This document shows, in pieces, positions 51,613-64,000 of a stretch of DNA of 64,000 bases. Position 1 is the first letter of the stretch. Each line of letters begins with the position of its first letter. The DNA lies in the NCBI GenBank assembly GCA_033002965.1, contig JAURVB010010403.1:36620-100619 (forward strand), written 5' to 3'. Source of the stretch: Piper betle (lineage: Eukaryota > Streptophyta > Magnoliopsida > Piperales > Piperaceae). A model generated the notes under the pieces. It ran no database searches. It saw nothing but the letters and a program-made list of their open reading frames with translations, and was not told the DNA's origin. The translations under genes and the position numbers were made by a program.

Positions 51613-51985
51613 CCATAATTGTATTATAGCTTCTTTGTTTGCAGATAAATTAGATTAAAAATTATCTTTCATTCTAAGGCATAACTTGTATCTATATATT
51701 TTATAATAGCCTGGAGTTTATTCCTAGCAATATAGTCATCCCTACCTTGTTATGTCAATCCAATGTCCTTTTTATCCATTTTCATTCGATCACGGTAGGG
51801 TAGAAAGTTAAAATAGAAAACTTAGGCTCAAAATGATAACTTCCACCACATTAAGGTGATATTCTACTGTTGAATTATGTCCCGTCCCCGCTCCTATTGA
51901 GAAATAAAACTGACTAATTTTAAGTCAAGGGGTCGAAAAACTCAGCACTACTATTCTTGAACAACTTTGGAGTAAAATTCATTTT
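51613..51985 (-). pseudogene. plastid-derived rrn16 upstream region with trnV-GAC remnant (NUPT)
   Basis: Contiguous with the rrn16 piece. The plus strand reads a decayed version of the plastid spacer upstream of rrn16 (TATAGTCATCCCTACC, TTATCCATTTTCATTCGATC). The trnV-GAC region follows at 51825-51883, with CTTCCACCACATTAAGGTGA covering the anticodon stem. The tRNA has lost its 3' acceptor side by a small deletion. Beyond 51883 the flank GAGAAATAAAACTGACTAAT and TATTCTTGAACAACTTTGG still matches plastid-type sequence. Orientation is consistent with trnV lying upstream of rrn16. Confidence 0.75.
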
Positions 51986-52315
51986 TCATTAAATGAGTTA
52001 TTTAACTATTAAAATTATAATACTATTTAAATTAGATTATAATAGTTATAATAATTAACTATTAAATTAACAAGAGTATTCCAAATTTGAAGAGTTTTGT
52101 TTATGAACAATATTATCACTAACTATTATTATATTAGTTCTAATAGTGATTAACTATAGATATATTATATTAGCTATAACAAGATATATTATATTAGCTA
52201 TAACAGATTATAGAAATTCTATAAGATTCGAGTGTTAATCTAATAGATTAGACTATTAGGTAAATAAAATAGAGGATAAGATAGGGATAAAAATAAATAG
52301 AAAGGTAGAGATAGG
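51986..52315. other. AT-rich spacer within the plastid mosaic
   Basis: About 330 bases of very AT-rich DNA with repeated ATTAACTATT and ATATATTATATTAGCTATAAC phrases. I cannot tell whether it is plastid intergenic DNA or nuclear filler. Confidence 0.4.
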
Positions 52316-53336
<1,021 letters not shown>

Positions 53337-53404
53337 GTAATTATGTACTATCTGTAGCTATTTTTGCCTCTCTGGTTCAACTGTTACCTTTACCTTATAA
53401 CAAT

Positions 53405-53525
53405 TCCCGAATTTCTATGTGAATTAGCTAAACATTTTATTTGAATAAATGTAGAACCAGAATGGATGGTTTTGTCCCTATTACGACTTCTTCCTCCCGA
53501 GACCAATCATTCAGATAGAAGAGGT
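53405..53525 (+). pseudogene. rpoC1: plastid-derived rpoC1 internal fragment, out of order (NUPT)
   Basis: Plus-strand sequence corresponding to the rpoC1 block around ELAKHFI and EPEWMVL, with an in-frame stop and a shift later. In rpoC1 this block lies several hundred bases before the 52511-53336 segment, yet here it follows it. It is the natural continuation of the 51295-51412 piece. Confidence 0.8.
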
Positions 53526-56057
53526 AAGCCAATAAGAGAAGAGGAGATAGAAAATACAAGAACCGTTTGAAAAAAAGTAGTTTCAGAAAGAAACTAATTT
53601 TTTTCACCAAAAATACAAGAAAATGATAGAAAGTTTTAGAATTTTTTTTAAACACAAACACGCTAGAGAATATGATAAGAAAACTATTATTTTTTCTTTT
53701 TCGTTCTTAATTCCTTTTCTTTTTTCTTTCTCTCATAATATATCAAACTAAACAAACCCGCTTTAGAATGGGTGATCCGAACATCCGATCTGCATCCAAT
53801 CCTTTTATATATGATCCAAAATGATTTTGGATCGGATTCAAGTTTGAACTTTTCAAATATATAATATATTCAAAAACATTTAGATCGAATGCAGGATTTA
53901 ATCCGTATCCGATCCAAACAAATTATATTTTATAAAAAATATTTTAAAATGTTCAACACAATATTTTAATTATTTTTCTATACTTTTATAATAAAATTTA
54001 TATTATATATATTAAATATTCAATCGGGTCAAATACAAATTGAGTACATATTTGATGGATTTGGATTGGATTCAAGTTCGATTACCGATATAGTCGGATC
54101 TGCTTTATATCTGATTCCAACTCATCCCTAAACTCCTCCCTAAAATGTGAAATGTATGCTTAAAGATAGGTGCTAATTTTCTTGTTTTATTATTATTAGT
54201 AGTAAAATAGAGAATAAAAAATTAATTAGAGAGTAGGATGTTTTACTAATTAAAATAATATAAAAATATGTAAAAAACAAATCATATAGTTATATTGTAT
54301 CTCCATTATTAGATGAGATGAGCATTTACATCTAAAATCAGAGTTTTCTCTAACACGAACTGAAATTGATAGTATTTTGGGTAGTCATAGCCACCAATCA
54401 CATGGCAATAAAAATTACTTATAATTTGACTGAATTTTAACTCTATTTTCTTAAAATTTATGTGAAGTGTAATTAGTGGCGATGCCTGTGAACAAATCAT
54501 AAGAAGATTTCGGTCCCTCTAATATAGGTTGTGCATGGGATGGTATATTATTAACTAGGTAGTATAAAGTAGGAATAGATTTAAGTATCGATTAATTATT
54601 TTTATTTTTTTGTAAAATACTCATTTTTTAACGTATAAAAAAGTGTATCAACGTGACCCAAGTGTAAGTGATGGGTTTGATTCATGTATGTAAAGTGGTT
54701 AACCAGATTAAAGACATATATATACTTCCTTATTTATATAATCGATCTTATCTCATAAAGTATCGTTAGATGTGAGATTAATTTTCAAAGTTATTAAAAA
54801 GATAATCTATTGTCATGTTTAAAATTATTCAAACTTATTTAAGAGTAACGTTTTTATTTATCTTATAACATGGCTAAACACCTACCCAGACGAGCGATTA
54901 TGTGATTAATTATTAAGCTTTGTAATTTGATACTTTTTAAGTGAATGAATTTTTTAACAAAAAATTTAAGTGGTGGGTACTTTGGAAAAAAGTATGTGGT
55001 TTTTCTTTCCTCAAGTTAGTAAGTGGTTCTTTGACAAAGGTGTCTCAAGTAAAGCCCCAAGGGCCAATTTGTGCATTTATTTGTGGCCAATCTTCATCCG
55101 AGATAAAAGTTACAAGGATTTGACTTTAATAGATAAATAAATAAATAACCACCCAATCCTCAACAGTTACTAATCTACTATTATAGAATAATAATATTGG
55201 GGCTTTGATTAGGCTCCACATGACCTCAATCTTATCATTCCAAACATGTCAAACATATATTTAAAAAATACTTCTATATTGCAAATTGCAAAAAATAAGG
55301 CCATTTTTATTTTATACTCTATATATTAATGTCTGTCATATTGTATATAATAATTTTAATAAATTGATAATGACATGCTCTTATCATTGATATTATTATC
55401 ATTATTATTATCATCTACCTATATTACCCATAAATTATGATTAGGAGATGTTTACAAAAATCTTATAGAAGTAGTCCAAACACAAGAATAAACTTCAATT
55501 TCATCATCCTTTTCTTTTAAAAGCTATTATCTCAAAATAATTAAACATGCAAGTGCAAATTCTGATCTGATTATTCCTTTGATCCAATCACCTCTACCTG
55601 CTAAAAAGAAAACACTTTTAATCATATATTAATGTTGGTCATATTGAGACTGCATTTGCTAATTACAAGCACTTATCATTGTGATTGTCATCTTCCATTC
55701 AAGCCGAATAATTAACATTTTTGGACTGCAACATACTAACATAAGCTGATCCAGATTAGAAAACTGCAAAGAATTATATTGAAGCGGCCAGGAACAGTGA
55801 CGAGATAAGCTTCTTTAATGGTGTACATTTGGCCAGGACCCTTACATAGCATCACAATTTTCTGCATCCAATGCCCTCCCTCCATCCCTTGTAAACTATT
55901 CTACCTGCTTCCCAATGGACGGTTATCATGTTATATAATTGTCCCAATGCTCCACAGTCCGACAATCTGCAACGACCCAGATCCAAATTCTTTCTTGTTT
56001 CCAAACCCATATTAGCTTTCACCCATAATCTGTTACCGGAGAAGAAGAAAGCCGAAT
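53526..56057. other. intergenic
   Basis: AT-rich DNA. At 53755-54140 inverted-looking ends (AATGGGTGATCCGAAC against CCAACTCATCCCTAAAC) and repeated GGATTCAAGTTTGAAC-like phrases suggest an old miniature transposon. No gene seen until 56058; the region 55790-56057 should contain its promoter. Confidence 0.4.
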
Positions 56058-56646
56058 ATGGCAATCACCTTCACTTCTCTGCAATCTGCTGTGCCCAGAT
56101 GTTATTATAGCAAAGTGGTGGTCAAGAGCAAACCAGTTGCACCTCCAAGGGTGTCCATGCTTCACTCTTGTCATAGAAAACCGACCACAAATCTGATTAG
56201 ATGTTTCAGTTCCAGGAAATCAACACTAGAGGTTTGCCTTTCAACTACATCACTTTGTTTCAGTTTTTCGGTTTTTAATAACATCAAAAAGTTGTTGGAA
56301 CTGTGAGCAGGTGTTTGAGGACCAATCAAGTGGAGTCATCTGCTACATAGATGAGGGTGGACAGCTGATATGTGAAGGCTATGATGAAGGCCCTCGTCTG
56401 AGCAGATTTGAATCACAGAAAGTTGGCCATGGAAGCTGGTAGGTTTGTCATGAGTTGCCATGATCAAATTGGAATTATGGGTTTTGATCAAATTATCGAA
56501 TTGCCAGGTTAAAATTGAGGAGTTGTTGCAGGGATAAGGACATTCTTGATCTGCTCAAGCAAGCTCGGGAGCATATTGGGAGAGGATCACCCAACGAAGA
56601 GTCAGTATTCAAGTCGACAAATTATGGGCACCTTGACTTCAACTGA
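56058..56646 (+). CDS. small plant protein of unknown function, probably plastid-targeted
   Basis: Three exons, 56058-56231, 56311-56438 and 56532-56646, with GT-AG introns of 79 and 93 bp, join into a 138-codon frame. The first about 55 residues (MAITFTSLQSAVPRC and following) are rich in Ser, Lys, Arg and Thr with no acidic residues, like a chloroplast transit peptide. The mature part is acidic and contains SSGVICYIDEGGQLICEGYD and EGPRLSRFE, then a helical LLKQAREHIGRG segment and a short tail. No membrane segment or known catalytic motif is visible. I do not recognise the family well enough to name it. Splice-consistent frames and the transit-like N-terminus support a real gene; expression is not shown. 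Confidence 0.75.
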
Positions 56647-56722
56647 TCTATACATACGATCTAATGTATGGAATTGATTTAGCAGTGCTTCTATGTTTCA
56701 AAGCCTTTTCTCGTGTACAGAG

Positions 56723-56728
56723 AATAAA
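56723..56728 (+). terminator. possible poly(A) signal of the small protein gene
   Basis: AATAAA about 77 bases after the stop codon at 56644-56646, at usual plant spacing. Confidence 0.45.
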
Positions 56729-58735
56729 GCAGCCATGAAAATTGTTCTGTCAATCTTAGCTTTCTCAAAATCTTCAATGGTTGGGGGATATGATCATTGA
56801 ATGTGATTAATGAAAACTGGGTTTTTTTGGTTGGTTACAAATGATATGCAAAGGGAATTCTTTTTGTTTCGCTTGATTCTTCTCTACAAGCTTCCATCAC
56901 TGTCATTTCAGTTGCCAGAAAATAACTTTAACAGATGCTTAGCCTCGAATAAAAGCTAAAGCCAAGATGATTTCGAGAAGCAAGATTCTGAAAATAACAC
57001 CATGCTTCTCAGAATAGCATAGAGCAACTTCCAAAGTTTTTCAGAAACACCAAAACGAGTAGTAATTCGGTTCAGAAAAAAAAGTTGTAGTTGAACAGCA
57101 GTTCATCAAATAAATATCACACGAGAAACTATTCCCGTTCCTCATCGAGTTTTGTTTCCTTATCTTTACAAAGAATTCGAAAAAATACTCGGCTTGGTTT
57201 AAAAATATAAATGAGCTAAGTTGAACCCCACATTGTTATATTCATATTTAGCTTGTCATAGTTTGTTACGAAGTTATATTTTTATGAGCTCAGCTCCAGC
57301 CACCGGAAAAATTTTAATAAATATTCAAACTTGGTTTATTTTTAATTACATAAATGCCGAGGCCGCCGAGGGGAGATTAATTGCTCAGAGTTAAAATTCT
57401 CTTTTTATCATAAAATATTTCAATCCACAAAAAATAATATTTTTATAATAAGAATAATAATCTTATTGGTAGGTGTTACAGAATTAGGGAAACTACTGTT
57501 CATTAAATATCATGAATGACAATTTAAAAGTTAGATGCCATCATCACGCATGTTTGGTTGTTCACCAGATCTTACAACCAACGAAAGACCTTACTGGTGA
57601 TTTTTTTTAATAATTATATAAGACTTTAATGAGAAATAAGCTATCCATAATAATATATTAGGTAATAATTTGAATTAAGTTATATATTTTGTCATAATTG
57701 AATACATCAAGCTTATATTATTGGATATCTAGATGAATTTACGATCGAACGATGGAATGATGTTCTATTCATGATCTAATAATAGTTTTTTATACTATAT
57801 TCACGGTTTACTAGTAATTCTTGGTTCAATGAGTTAACTACCATTGGTATAATTGGGTTAGGTGGAAATTTAATTTGGATTAGATTGGGTTAAAATTTCA
57901 AATTAATAATTTAAACTGACCTAAACTCATTCTTGAAAAAAATGTATGCCTAAAAAGATATTAAAAAAATAAGTCAACCCAAAAATTCTTATGTGAACTT
58001 AGAACAAAAGGGTTCAAACCAACCATTTTTGTCAAAGCAGCCTCTTTTAAAATAATATTTTTTAAAAAGCATTTTTTTAATAATTTCTCTATTTTTTATG
58101 AGATGTCCTATTTAGAACGACTTAAATAAATTACTTCCTTCAAAAGAGTTTATTTACCCAAAAATCTCTGTTAAGCCTAATTGTAAAGACTAATAAACTC
58201 AAAAGAATTATCCACTCAAACCAAACCCAAATGAAGATAGAGGACAAGTAAGTTATTAAATAAAACAATATTATTGAATCGCAAACAAACTATACACCAC
58301 CGTCGAATCGTTAATATAACATTAATCCATTATTTAATCATAATTTTTTCTAAATCTAATCCTTCACAAAAAATAAGAAATCATTCATATTTTGACTCAA
58401 TTATGTACGAGAAGTCTCAGGAATTTCAGACATAGTAAATATCAATTCAGTATGAAATTTTATCTGTTGATTTAATAATTGTAGTAAATATGAGAGTTAT
58501 TGAAATTATGTTTGTAATTAATAAGCCTATGTTAGAGAACTCCGAACCAAACCGGACCAAACGCATTTTGATGGCGAACCAACTCGATTTACAATGTAAA
58601 GTATGGATATTAATCAAACTAATACAGCCCTAATCCATAAATTAATCAAGCGCCATCCCCCCAAAACCCTACCCCGTTCCCTCCAATCGCCGCTCTCCGG
58701 CCAATCCCCTCGCCGGCGGCAGCATTCCCGGCCAA
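56729..58735. other. intergenic, upstream of eIF2B-alpha
   Basis: About 2 kb of AT-rich spacer without a recognisable exon. The leader just upstream of 58736 is CT-rich with AAACCCTA at 58664-58671. Confidence 0.45.
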
Positions 58736-61076
58736 ATGTGGGCGAGATCCGCCTCCTTCATCCTCGACAAGCGCAACAGCCAGCTCCCGGCCGACTCCGA
58801 CATGGCCGTCTCGGCCTACTACCGGACCCGCTCCGAGCAGCACGCCGTCGTCTCCAGCGACTGGCTAGCCCAGGCCCAGGCCGCCGCCGGGGGAGCGGCG
58901 AGGCGCCGCACCCGGCGGAGGAGAGCGGCGGCGGCGGGAGGGGGTTTAGCGTGATCGACGAGTTCGATTACTGGAGGAAGCAACCGGACCTGGCCGAGGC
59001 CGTCGCCGCCATCATGGCGCTCACGGCGGTTAGCCGGTCGAGCGAGGCGACTACCATGATGGAGCTGGAAATCGAGCTCAGGAAGGCCTCCGACTCGCTC
59101 AAGGTATAGCGGCTCGATTCCTTGCAGCACCGGTTTATGCAATTTGTGGTCTCGTGTAACGGGGAAGTTCAATTTTGACAAAAAGTGTTCAATTTGATGA
59201 TGATGATGATAAATGGTTGTCTTAAAAATGATTCATTTCATTCTATTTTAACGTTTTGGGTTACATTGAGATTTTTGTTTTGATTATGTTGATATCCTGA
59301 AAATTGATTGAGTTCAGCTGTACGGCATTGTAAGACGAATTCATGGTATCGTTTTTATTTTTATTTTAAAAAAGAGATCTAACGTTCTATGTGAGAGTCT
59401 TATGCTTAAATAGAGTTTGTTTAGCTTGATAATTTCACATCATATTCGAATGATTGTATTTTTTGTTTCACATTTAAGAAAAAGACGATGGTTGACTTTA
59501 AGAAATTGATTGAACTTAATGGTAATCGGTTGGAGTTGTGACTTTCAAGATCTAGCAAGTGTTATACGTGCATCTATATGCGTATTCTTTATGCTGCTAA
59601 ATTATTTGATAGGATTGTTATTTACTTTGTTATTTATGTATCAATAGGAATCAATGATGCCTGTGTGGGCAATTCGCTTGCTTGATGTTTTTGTATATTC
59701 TTTTTTGTTGCATATATTGCAGGCATGGGACACAACCTCCATCTCTTTGTCAGCTGGCTGTGACTTGTTCATGCGCTATGTTACGAGAACATCTGCCTTG
59801 GAGTATGAAGACTTCAAAGCTGCTAAATCTCGGTTGATAGAACGTGGGGAGAAATTTGGAGAGATCTCTCTTAAGGTGCAAAGTTTAGTGTTTGCGTTTG
59901 GTAATGCCTTTTCTACTACTCTTGTGGTATGTTTCTCAATCTGCATAATGTTGATTGTCAGGCTCGTCGGACAATTGCAATGCTTAGTCAGGATTTTATA
60001 TTTGATGGGTGTACCATTTTGGTTCATGGTTACTCTAGAGTTGTCTTCGAAGTGTTAAGGATGGCAGCGTCGGGTGGAAAATTATTTCGTGTGTTTTGTA
60101 CAGGTTGTTCCCCTTACACTTCCTTTCTTTGTTATATTATTTGGGCATGTAATCTTGCTTCCTTTTCGTTACCATAATCATAATATAGTTAGGTCACGAT
60201 GCTTTGCGATTCCTTTTTTTTTGAAGAGTTTGAATGTTCTGATTATATGATAGTATACTTCATGTGTGATTTGCAGAGGGAAGACCTGACCGTACTGGCT
60301 TACGTTTTTCTAAGGAAATGGGGCAGCTTAATGTTCCAGTAAAGCTTCTTATAGATTCTGCAGTGGCATATACCATGGATGAGGTTGACATGGTCCTTGT
60401 TGGGGCAGATGGGGTGGTGGAAAGTGGCGGGATAATCAATATGATGGGAACATATCAAATTGCACTTGTGGCTCACAGTATGAATAAACCTGTCTATGTT
60501 GCTGCTGAAAGCTATAAGGTATGGAAACTTGATCTTGTTTAAGAGTCAATTACTACCATTACATGAGCTATTTTTAGGTGCTAACACTGGATTTGGATAC
60601 ACACTCGCATTATTTATAAGTAAATTTGGTGTGTCCAATGAAAGTGTTGCATCTACATTGTACAAATTCACCAAAAGTATTTTGGTATTAGCTATCTCTT
60701 TCAATAAGCAATAGGATGACTATTTAGTTGTATGCCTACTTGCAAAATATTGAAGCAGTGTCTACTTTTTTTGATAACTTAGTAGACAATTTTTCGCATG
60801 AAAAGAAGTTTTGATCTTCGAGTAGATTTTGCCCTTATGATCCTTATCATCTTCAAACTTATCTTACAGTTTGCTCGATTGTATCCCTTGGATCAGAAGG
60901 ATCTAGCTCCTGCCCCCCGCCCAATTGACTTTGGGGTGCCTATACCTTCAGACGTGGAGGTTGAGACGTCAGCCAGAGACTACACTCCCCCTCAATATCT
61001 CACTCTTTTATTCACGGATCTTGGTGTTTTAACACCGTCTGTGGTCAGTGATGAACTAATTCAACTATACTTGTAG
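58736..61076 (+). CDS. translation initiation factor eIF2B subunit alpha, with an apparent 1-nt frameshift in exon 1
   Basis: Regulatory subunit of the guanine-nucleotide exchange factor that recycles eIF2. Five exons: 58736-59103, 59723-59875, 59962-60103, 60277-60518, 60870-61076. The start gives MWARSASFILDKRNSQ, the usual plant N-terminus. Later landmarks are FSVIDEFDYWRKQPDLAEAV, SEATTMMELEIELRKAS, LFMRYVTRTSALE, ILVHGYSRVV, VDMVLVGADGVVESGGIINM and YQIALVAHSMNKPVYV, the Rossmann-like ISN-superfamily core. In exon 1 the frame breaks after WLAQAQAAAG: the downstream block GEAPHPAEES is one frame over. A single extra G in the G5 run 58889-58893 restores a 370-codon protein of normal length. 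The context is the same CGGGGGAG as in two PME genes here. A consensus error is favoured since the remaining exons are clean and the gene is a housekeeping one. Confidence 0.94.
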
Positions 61077-62399
61077 TTTGCATTACCGAGTTTGCAAAGA
61101 AATTTGCAGTCTGCCACTCGAATTTTTCATTAACTTGTTGGATCCAAGTTGTTGAGCTGGATGTGGTGGATTCAGAATGAAGTTTTTGGATCAAATTGTA
61201 GTATGCTTACAAATCACAAAATACAAATGGTGCATAATATGCTATGAATCATGTTAATGTGTGACTGAAAAAAAAGGGTTAACATGTGTTCCATGCGATG
61301 TTTCGTCTTCTCTCTGTGCTTGTTTTGGTTCTTGAAGAATACCACCGACTTGATTGCCACTTACACCAAGCACAACCTGTGTAATGTACTGGTATTCTTC
61401 ATTATACATTACTTTGCTTTTTTCATTCTGTAAATATTTTTATTTCGAAGTAGGATTGTGTTTGGTTCGATTAAGCTCTTTCATCCTATATGTTAACGTG
61501 GCAGATCGTATTCTCTTATTCTGGGTGTAACGATCATAAATAATGTTTGAACTTAAACTGCTAAAGTCATATTATTCCAGATTAATTATGAAATGTTGAA
61601 ATTTTATGTTCTTCTATATTTTGCTTTTACGTTAACGATGTTTCACATAGTAGTTATTGGTAAATTGAGGAAATAAATATACATAAAAACTTACATCAAC
61701 TTCTTATCTCTAGCAAAAAAATTATAAATGGATCAATTTACCACTAAGAAAAAGAAACGTACATTAATTTTTAAAACAATATTATCGATAAAATTAAGGC
61801 AATTTGGATATGTTATTATTATTATTATTATTAAAACAATGTACCTTAAAATGCAATAATATGAAAATGTTTTTAAAAAAGAACTCGTGGGATTTTTCAA
61901 TTTAGTCACATATTTAATAATTGTTAAGGTAAAAAATGAATAAAATATAAATATTTAATTTAGTTATTTAATTTGAAGAGATGACTTAGGCCCGTTAGTT
62001 TACTCTCTGAAATACAAAATTAATAAATTTGTATTTAAGTTAAATCAGGTCAAATTATAAAGAGTTAATTAAGTAATATATTTGCATAAATTTATACTTA
62101 TCTCACTCACGCGGCTAAGTTCTAAGCTTTGGAGAAAGTGTTCATGTAGTTTCAAGATTATAGGAGGAGATATGTGAGGGAAGTTGAAGCCGCTCATGGA
62201 GGGATAAAATATGTAATAAATTTTAAGACTCGTTACTAAGAATTATTGAGTCAGTTTATATACTATCCCGTTTATTTTAATCATTTTCCAAATTATTCCA
62301 TTAGCCTTCTAGATCACCGTATAAATGAAGCCTTAACCTTGAATTTATAAATCCAAGGCTATGATACGTTAGCGGGATTCAAAAACATATGTATAGTTT
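61077..62399. other. intergenic
   Basis: 3' flank of eIF2B-alpha followed by AT-rich DNA with an ATT microsatellite near 61819-61832. No gene recognised. Confidence 0.45.
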
Positions 62400-63565
62400 A
62401 TAAAATCTGCTTAAAAGTAATGACTAATATATGTCCTAAGGTTAAGATTATGTCAAATAAAGGGAAAACAATCTTATTTCATATAGATTCTCGTAAGTCA
62501 AATTTGTCTGTTCCTAAAACTTTATCGTGTTCAAAAATTGAACTACTTAAATCATGGAAGTTAGAAAAAATTACTTAAATAATGGAAGTTAGAAAAAATT
62601 ATTCCGCCAATGATAACTGTAAGTAAAGCAGATAATATAATAAGAAGTCCGATTGGAGATGTGGAAGTCATATTTAATAGAAATAAGGAAAGAGAAGAAA
62701 ATAAATCTTCCCCAATAGCATTAACCTCCAATTGAAAAGGAACTTACATGCCTGATTATTAGATCTTTTATGGTATTTACACTCACGAACCATCTTTCTA
62801 TGAGATGAAATTCAAAGTAAATATTTTATAATTTATTCCTAACAAAGAAAAATATTCAGCTGAGGTTATGTTTCCTATGCATAAAAAATTTAGAGATTGG
62901 TATTTTAATAAGTTTACTAAAGACTAATTAAAAATCTTCAAAGAAAAATATTATAGTTATTTAAATAAATTAGGTTATGAAATATCTTTTATTAAATGAT
63001 TAAATCATCTTACTCTTCCCAACCTTGTGTTTCAAAAAAGACATTTGGGAAATGAGTAATAGTAAAAGTATAACACGTAAATATCCACATGTAGGTAATA
63101 TTACTTATGGTAATATAAAAATTACTTCCTTTGTAAAGGTAGAAGCAAAGAAATTAAATATAGAGGATCTTTCTACCATTATAAAACAAAATAATTATAC
63201 GCATTTACATTTACAAATTCTAGCTTCTCACCTTTCCTAAACGGAAAATAAAATTCTACCAAGATAATATTCTACTATTAAGAAATATATACTTAGTATA
63301 GATAATTGTATTTTAAAGTTACACGATGATTTATTAAATCAACGTTTTTTATTAAAAATTGATTGTAAAGTTGCCAAAGATATTTTAAAAAGATGCCCAA
63401 AATCTTGTATCAAAACACATCTTTACTCGTTGGCGAGCGATTCTAGCCATATTTGATTTCGAAATAAAATACATTAAACAAAATGTTAATTTCCTTCCTG
63501 AGAAATGTAGAATTTTTGAAAAGGGGTATAATAGAAAATGGCAAATCTCCAAACCTTCTAAATAT
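62400..63565 (+). mobile_element. degenerate endogenous pararetrovirus-like remnant (Caulimoviridae type)
   Basis: Plus-strand frames broken by several stops and shifts. The clearest part, about 63330-63530, reads like the end of a caulimovirid RNase H domain: a hydrophobic-plus-acidic strand, an Ala-Lys block, then a Trp-containing helix and the typical closing turn with a Leu-Pro pair. Weaker upstream frames at 62590-63240 are Lys/Ile/Asn-rich, may belong to the same polyprotein, and carry at least five stops. No terminal repeat, primer site or intact gene is present, so it is a dead fossil. A retrotransposon of another group is possible but less likely, as no integrase or LTR is seen. Confidence 0.55.
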
Positions 63566-63617
63566 AGCCTATCTTCTACCCAAGGTCAAGCAGAGTTACA
63601 GTTCTTCCCCCAGTCAC

Positions 63618-63812
63618 CTTTGTTGCAGCTGTATGTGTGGCACATGCCTGATCCATTGGTTCCCACTTGGAGATTGGCTTCATTATCGTCCCAAAGGTCC
63701 TGTCGCGCAGCACCTAAACCAGCACCAAGAGAGAAATGCATTCGCCGGCAAAATGTTTGAACAGCTTGTGAATCATATAGTACAATGATGAAATCAGTGA
63801 GCCCACCCCAAC
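63618..63812 (-). pseudogene. exon of a SYLF-domain (DUF500/Ysc84-type) gene, partial at the window edge
   Basis: A 65-codon minus-strand exon with AG acceptor (63815-63814 side) and GT donor after AACAAAG. It encodes LTDFIIVLYDSQAVQTFCRR and MHFSLGAGL, then after a disturbed stretch GSGMCHTYSCNKG, which are hallmark SYLF-domain blocks (lipid-binding module of SH3YL1/Ysc84-like and plant FYVE-SYLF proteins). The stretch after GAGLGAA reads oddly; the expected Gly-Pro-Leu-Gly-Arg block appears two bases out of frame, with a second indel restoring frame. The next exon should lie at lower coordinates, but only pararetrovirus-like sequence follows, so the gene may be truncated. Upstream exons would be beyond the right edge. 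Confidence 0.7.
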
Positions 63813-63818
63813 CTGCAA

Positions 63819-64000
63819 ATGAACAAGATAAAGCCACCGAGAGAACTGTTCATAAAAATTCGAGCTGTCTTAATTCTACAAAATCACACTGTAACAAACA
63901 AGATAAATTTAGCATTTGGCCACAATCATTAACTATGTCGCAGCACTTATCTTTTGAGCTATAATCGCTCTGCATGATAATTACCTCAAATACAATTTGG
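63819..64000. other. intron or flank of the SYLF-domain exon
   Basis: AT-rich sequence upstream (on the minus strand) of the SYLF exon acceptor, with a pyrimidine-rich approach to the AG. No further exon visible before the window ends. Confidence 0.4.

Overview
The window looks like nuclear DNA of a flowering plant. Genes have spliced GT-AG introns, intergenic DNA is AT-rich and full of plant-type transposable elements, and decayed plastid and pararetrovirus pieces are present. Very GC-rich 5' exons (pectinesterase genes, eIF2B-alpha) beside AT-rich spacers suggest a monocot, but the species cannot be named from the sequence alone.

Layout. Positions 1-5300: gene-poor, with an old miniature terminal-repeat element and a 300-bp tandem duplication. 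Positions 5310-13922: three pectin methylesterase (PME) genes, two on + and one on -. Positions 15350-24900: a C-rich/G-rich tract, a minisatellite and a roughly 9-kb tandem array of a 1.5-1.9 kb non-coding unit, each unit carrying a fold-back hairpin and an LTR-like segment. Positions 25453-28252: a wrecked fifth PME locus whose N-terminal and inhibitor-domain fragments are separated by a TRIM-like retroelement. Positions 30104-32587: a second TRIM-like element, inverted, with a 2.0-kb solo LTR nested in it. Positions 34216-35217: a non-autonomous hAT-like element. Positions 35705-38043: a fourth PME gene.

The right half holds conserved single-copy-type genes: alanine aminotransferase (41770-46527, +), 20S proteasome subunit alpha-5 (47832-50871, -), a small probably plastid-targeted protein of unknown function (56058-56646, +), eIF2B subunit alpha (58736-61076, +), and one exon of a SYLF-domain gene at the right edge (-). 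Between the proteasome gene and the small protein gene (about 51295-53525) is a mosaic of plastid DNA: rpoC1, rrn16, trnV-GAC and rpoB pieces in scrambled order and orientation. Left of the SYLF exon lies a degenerate caulimovirid-like remnant.

The PME genes share the PMEI (inhibitor/PRO) plus pectinesterase architecture and one conserved phase-1 intron, so this is a local tandem family acting on cell-wall homogalacturonan. One member (8655-10990) has lost the general acid/base aspartate. Three unrelated loci each lack exactly one base at the same local sequence, CGGGGGAG, and the proteasome gene has one extra base. This pattern points to consensus errors in the assembly rather than real gene loss. 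I did not find a clearly new coding system; the most unusual structures are the hairpin/LTR tandem array and the plastid mosaic.
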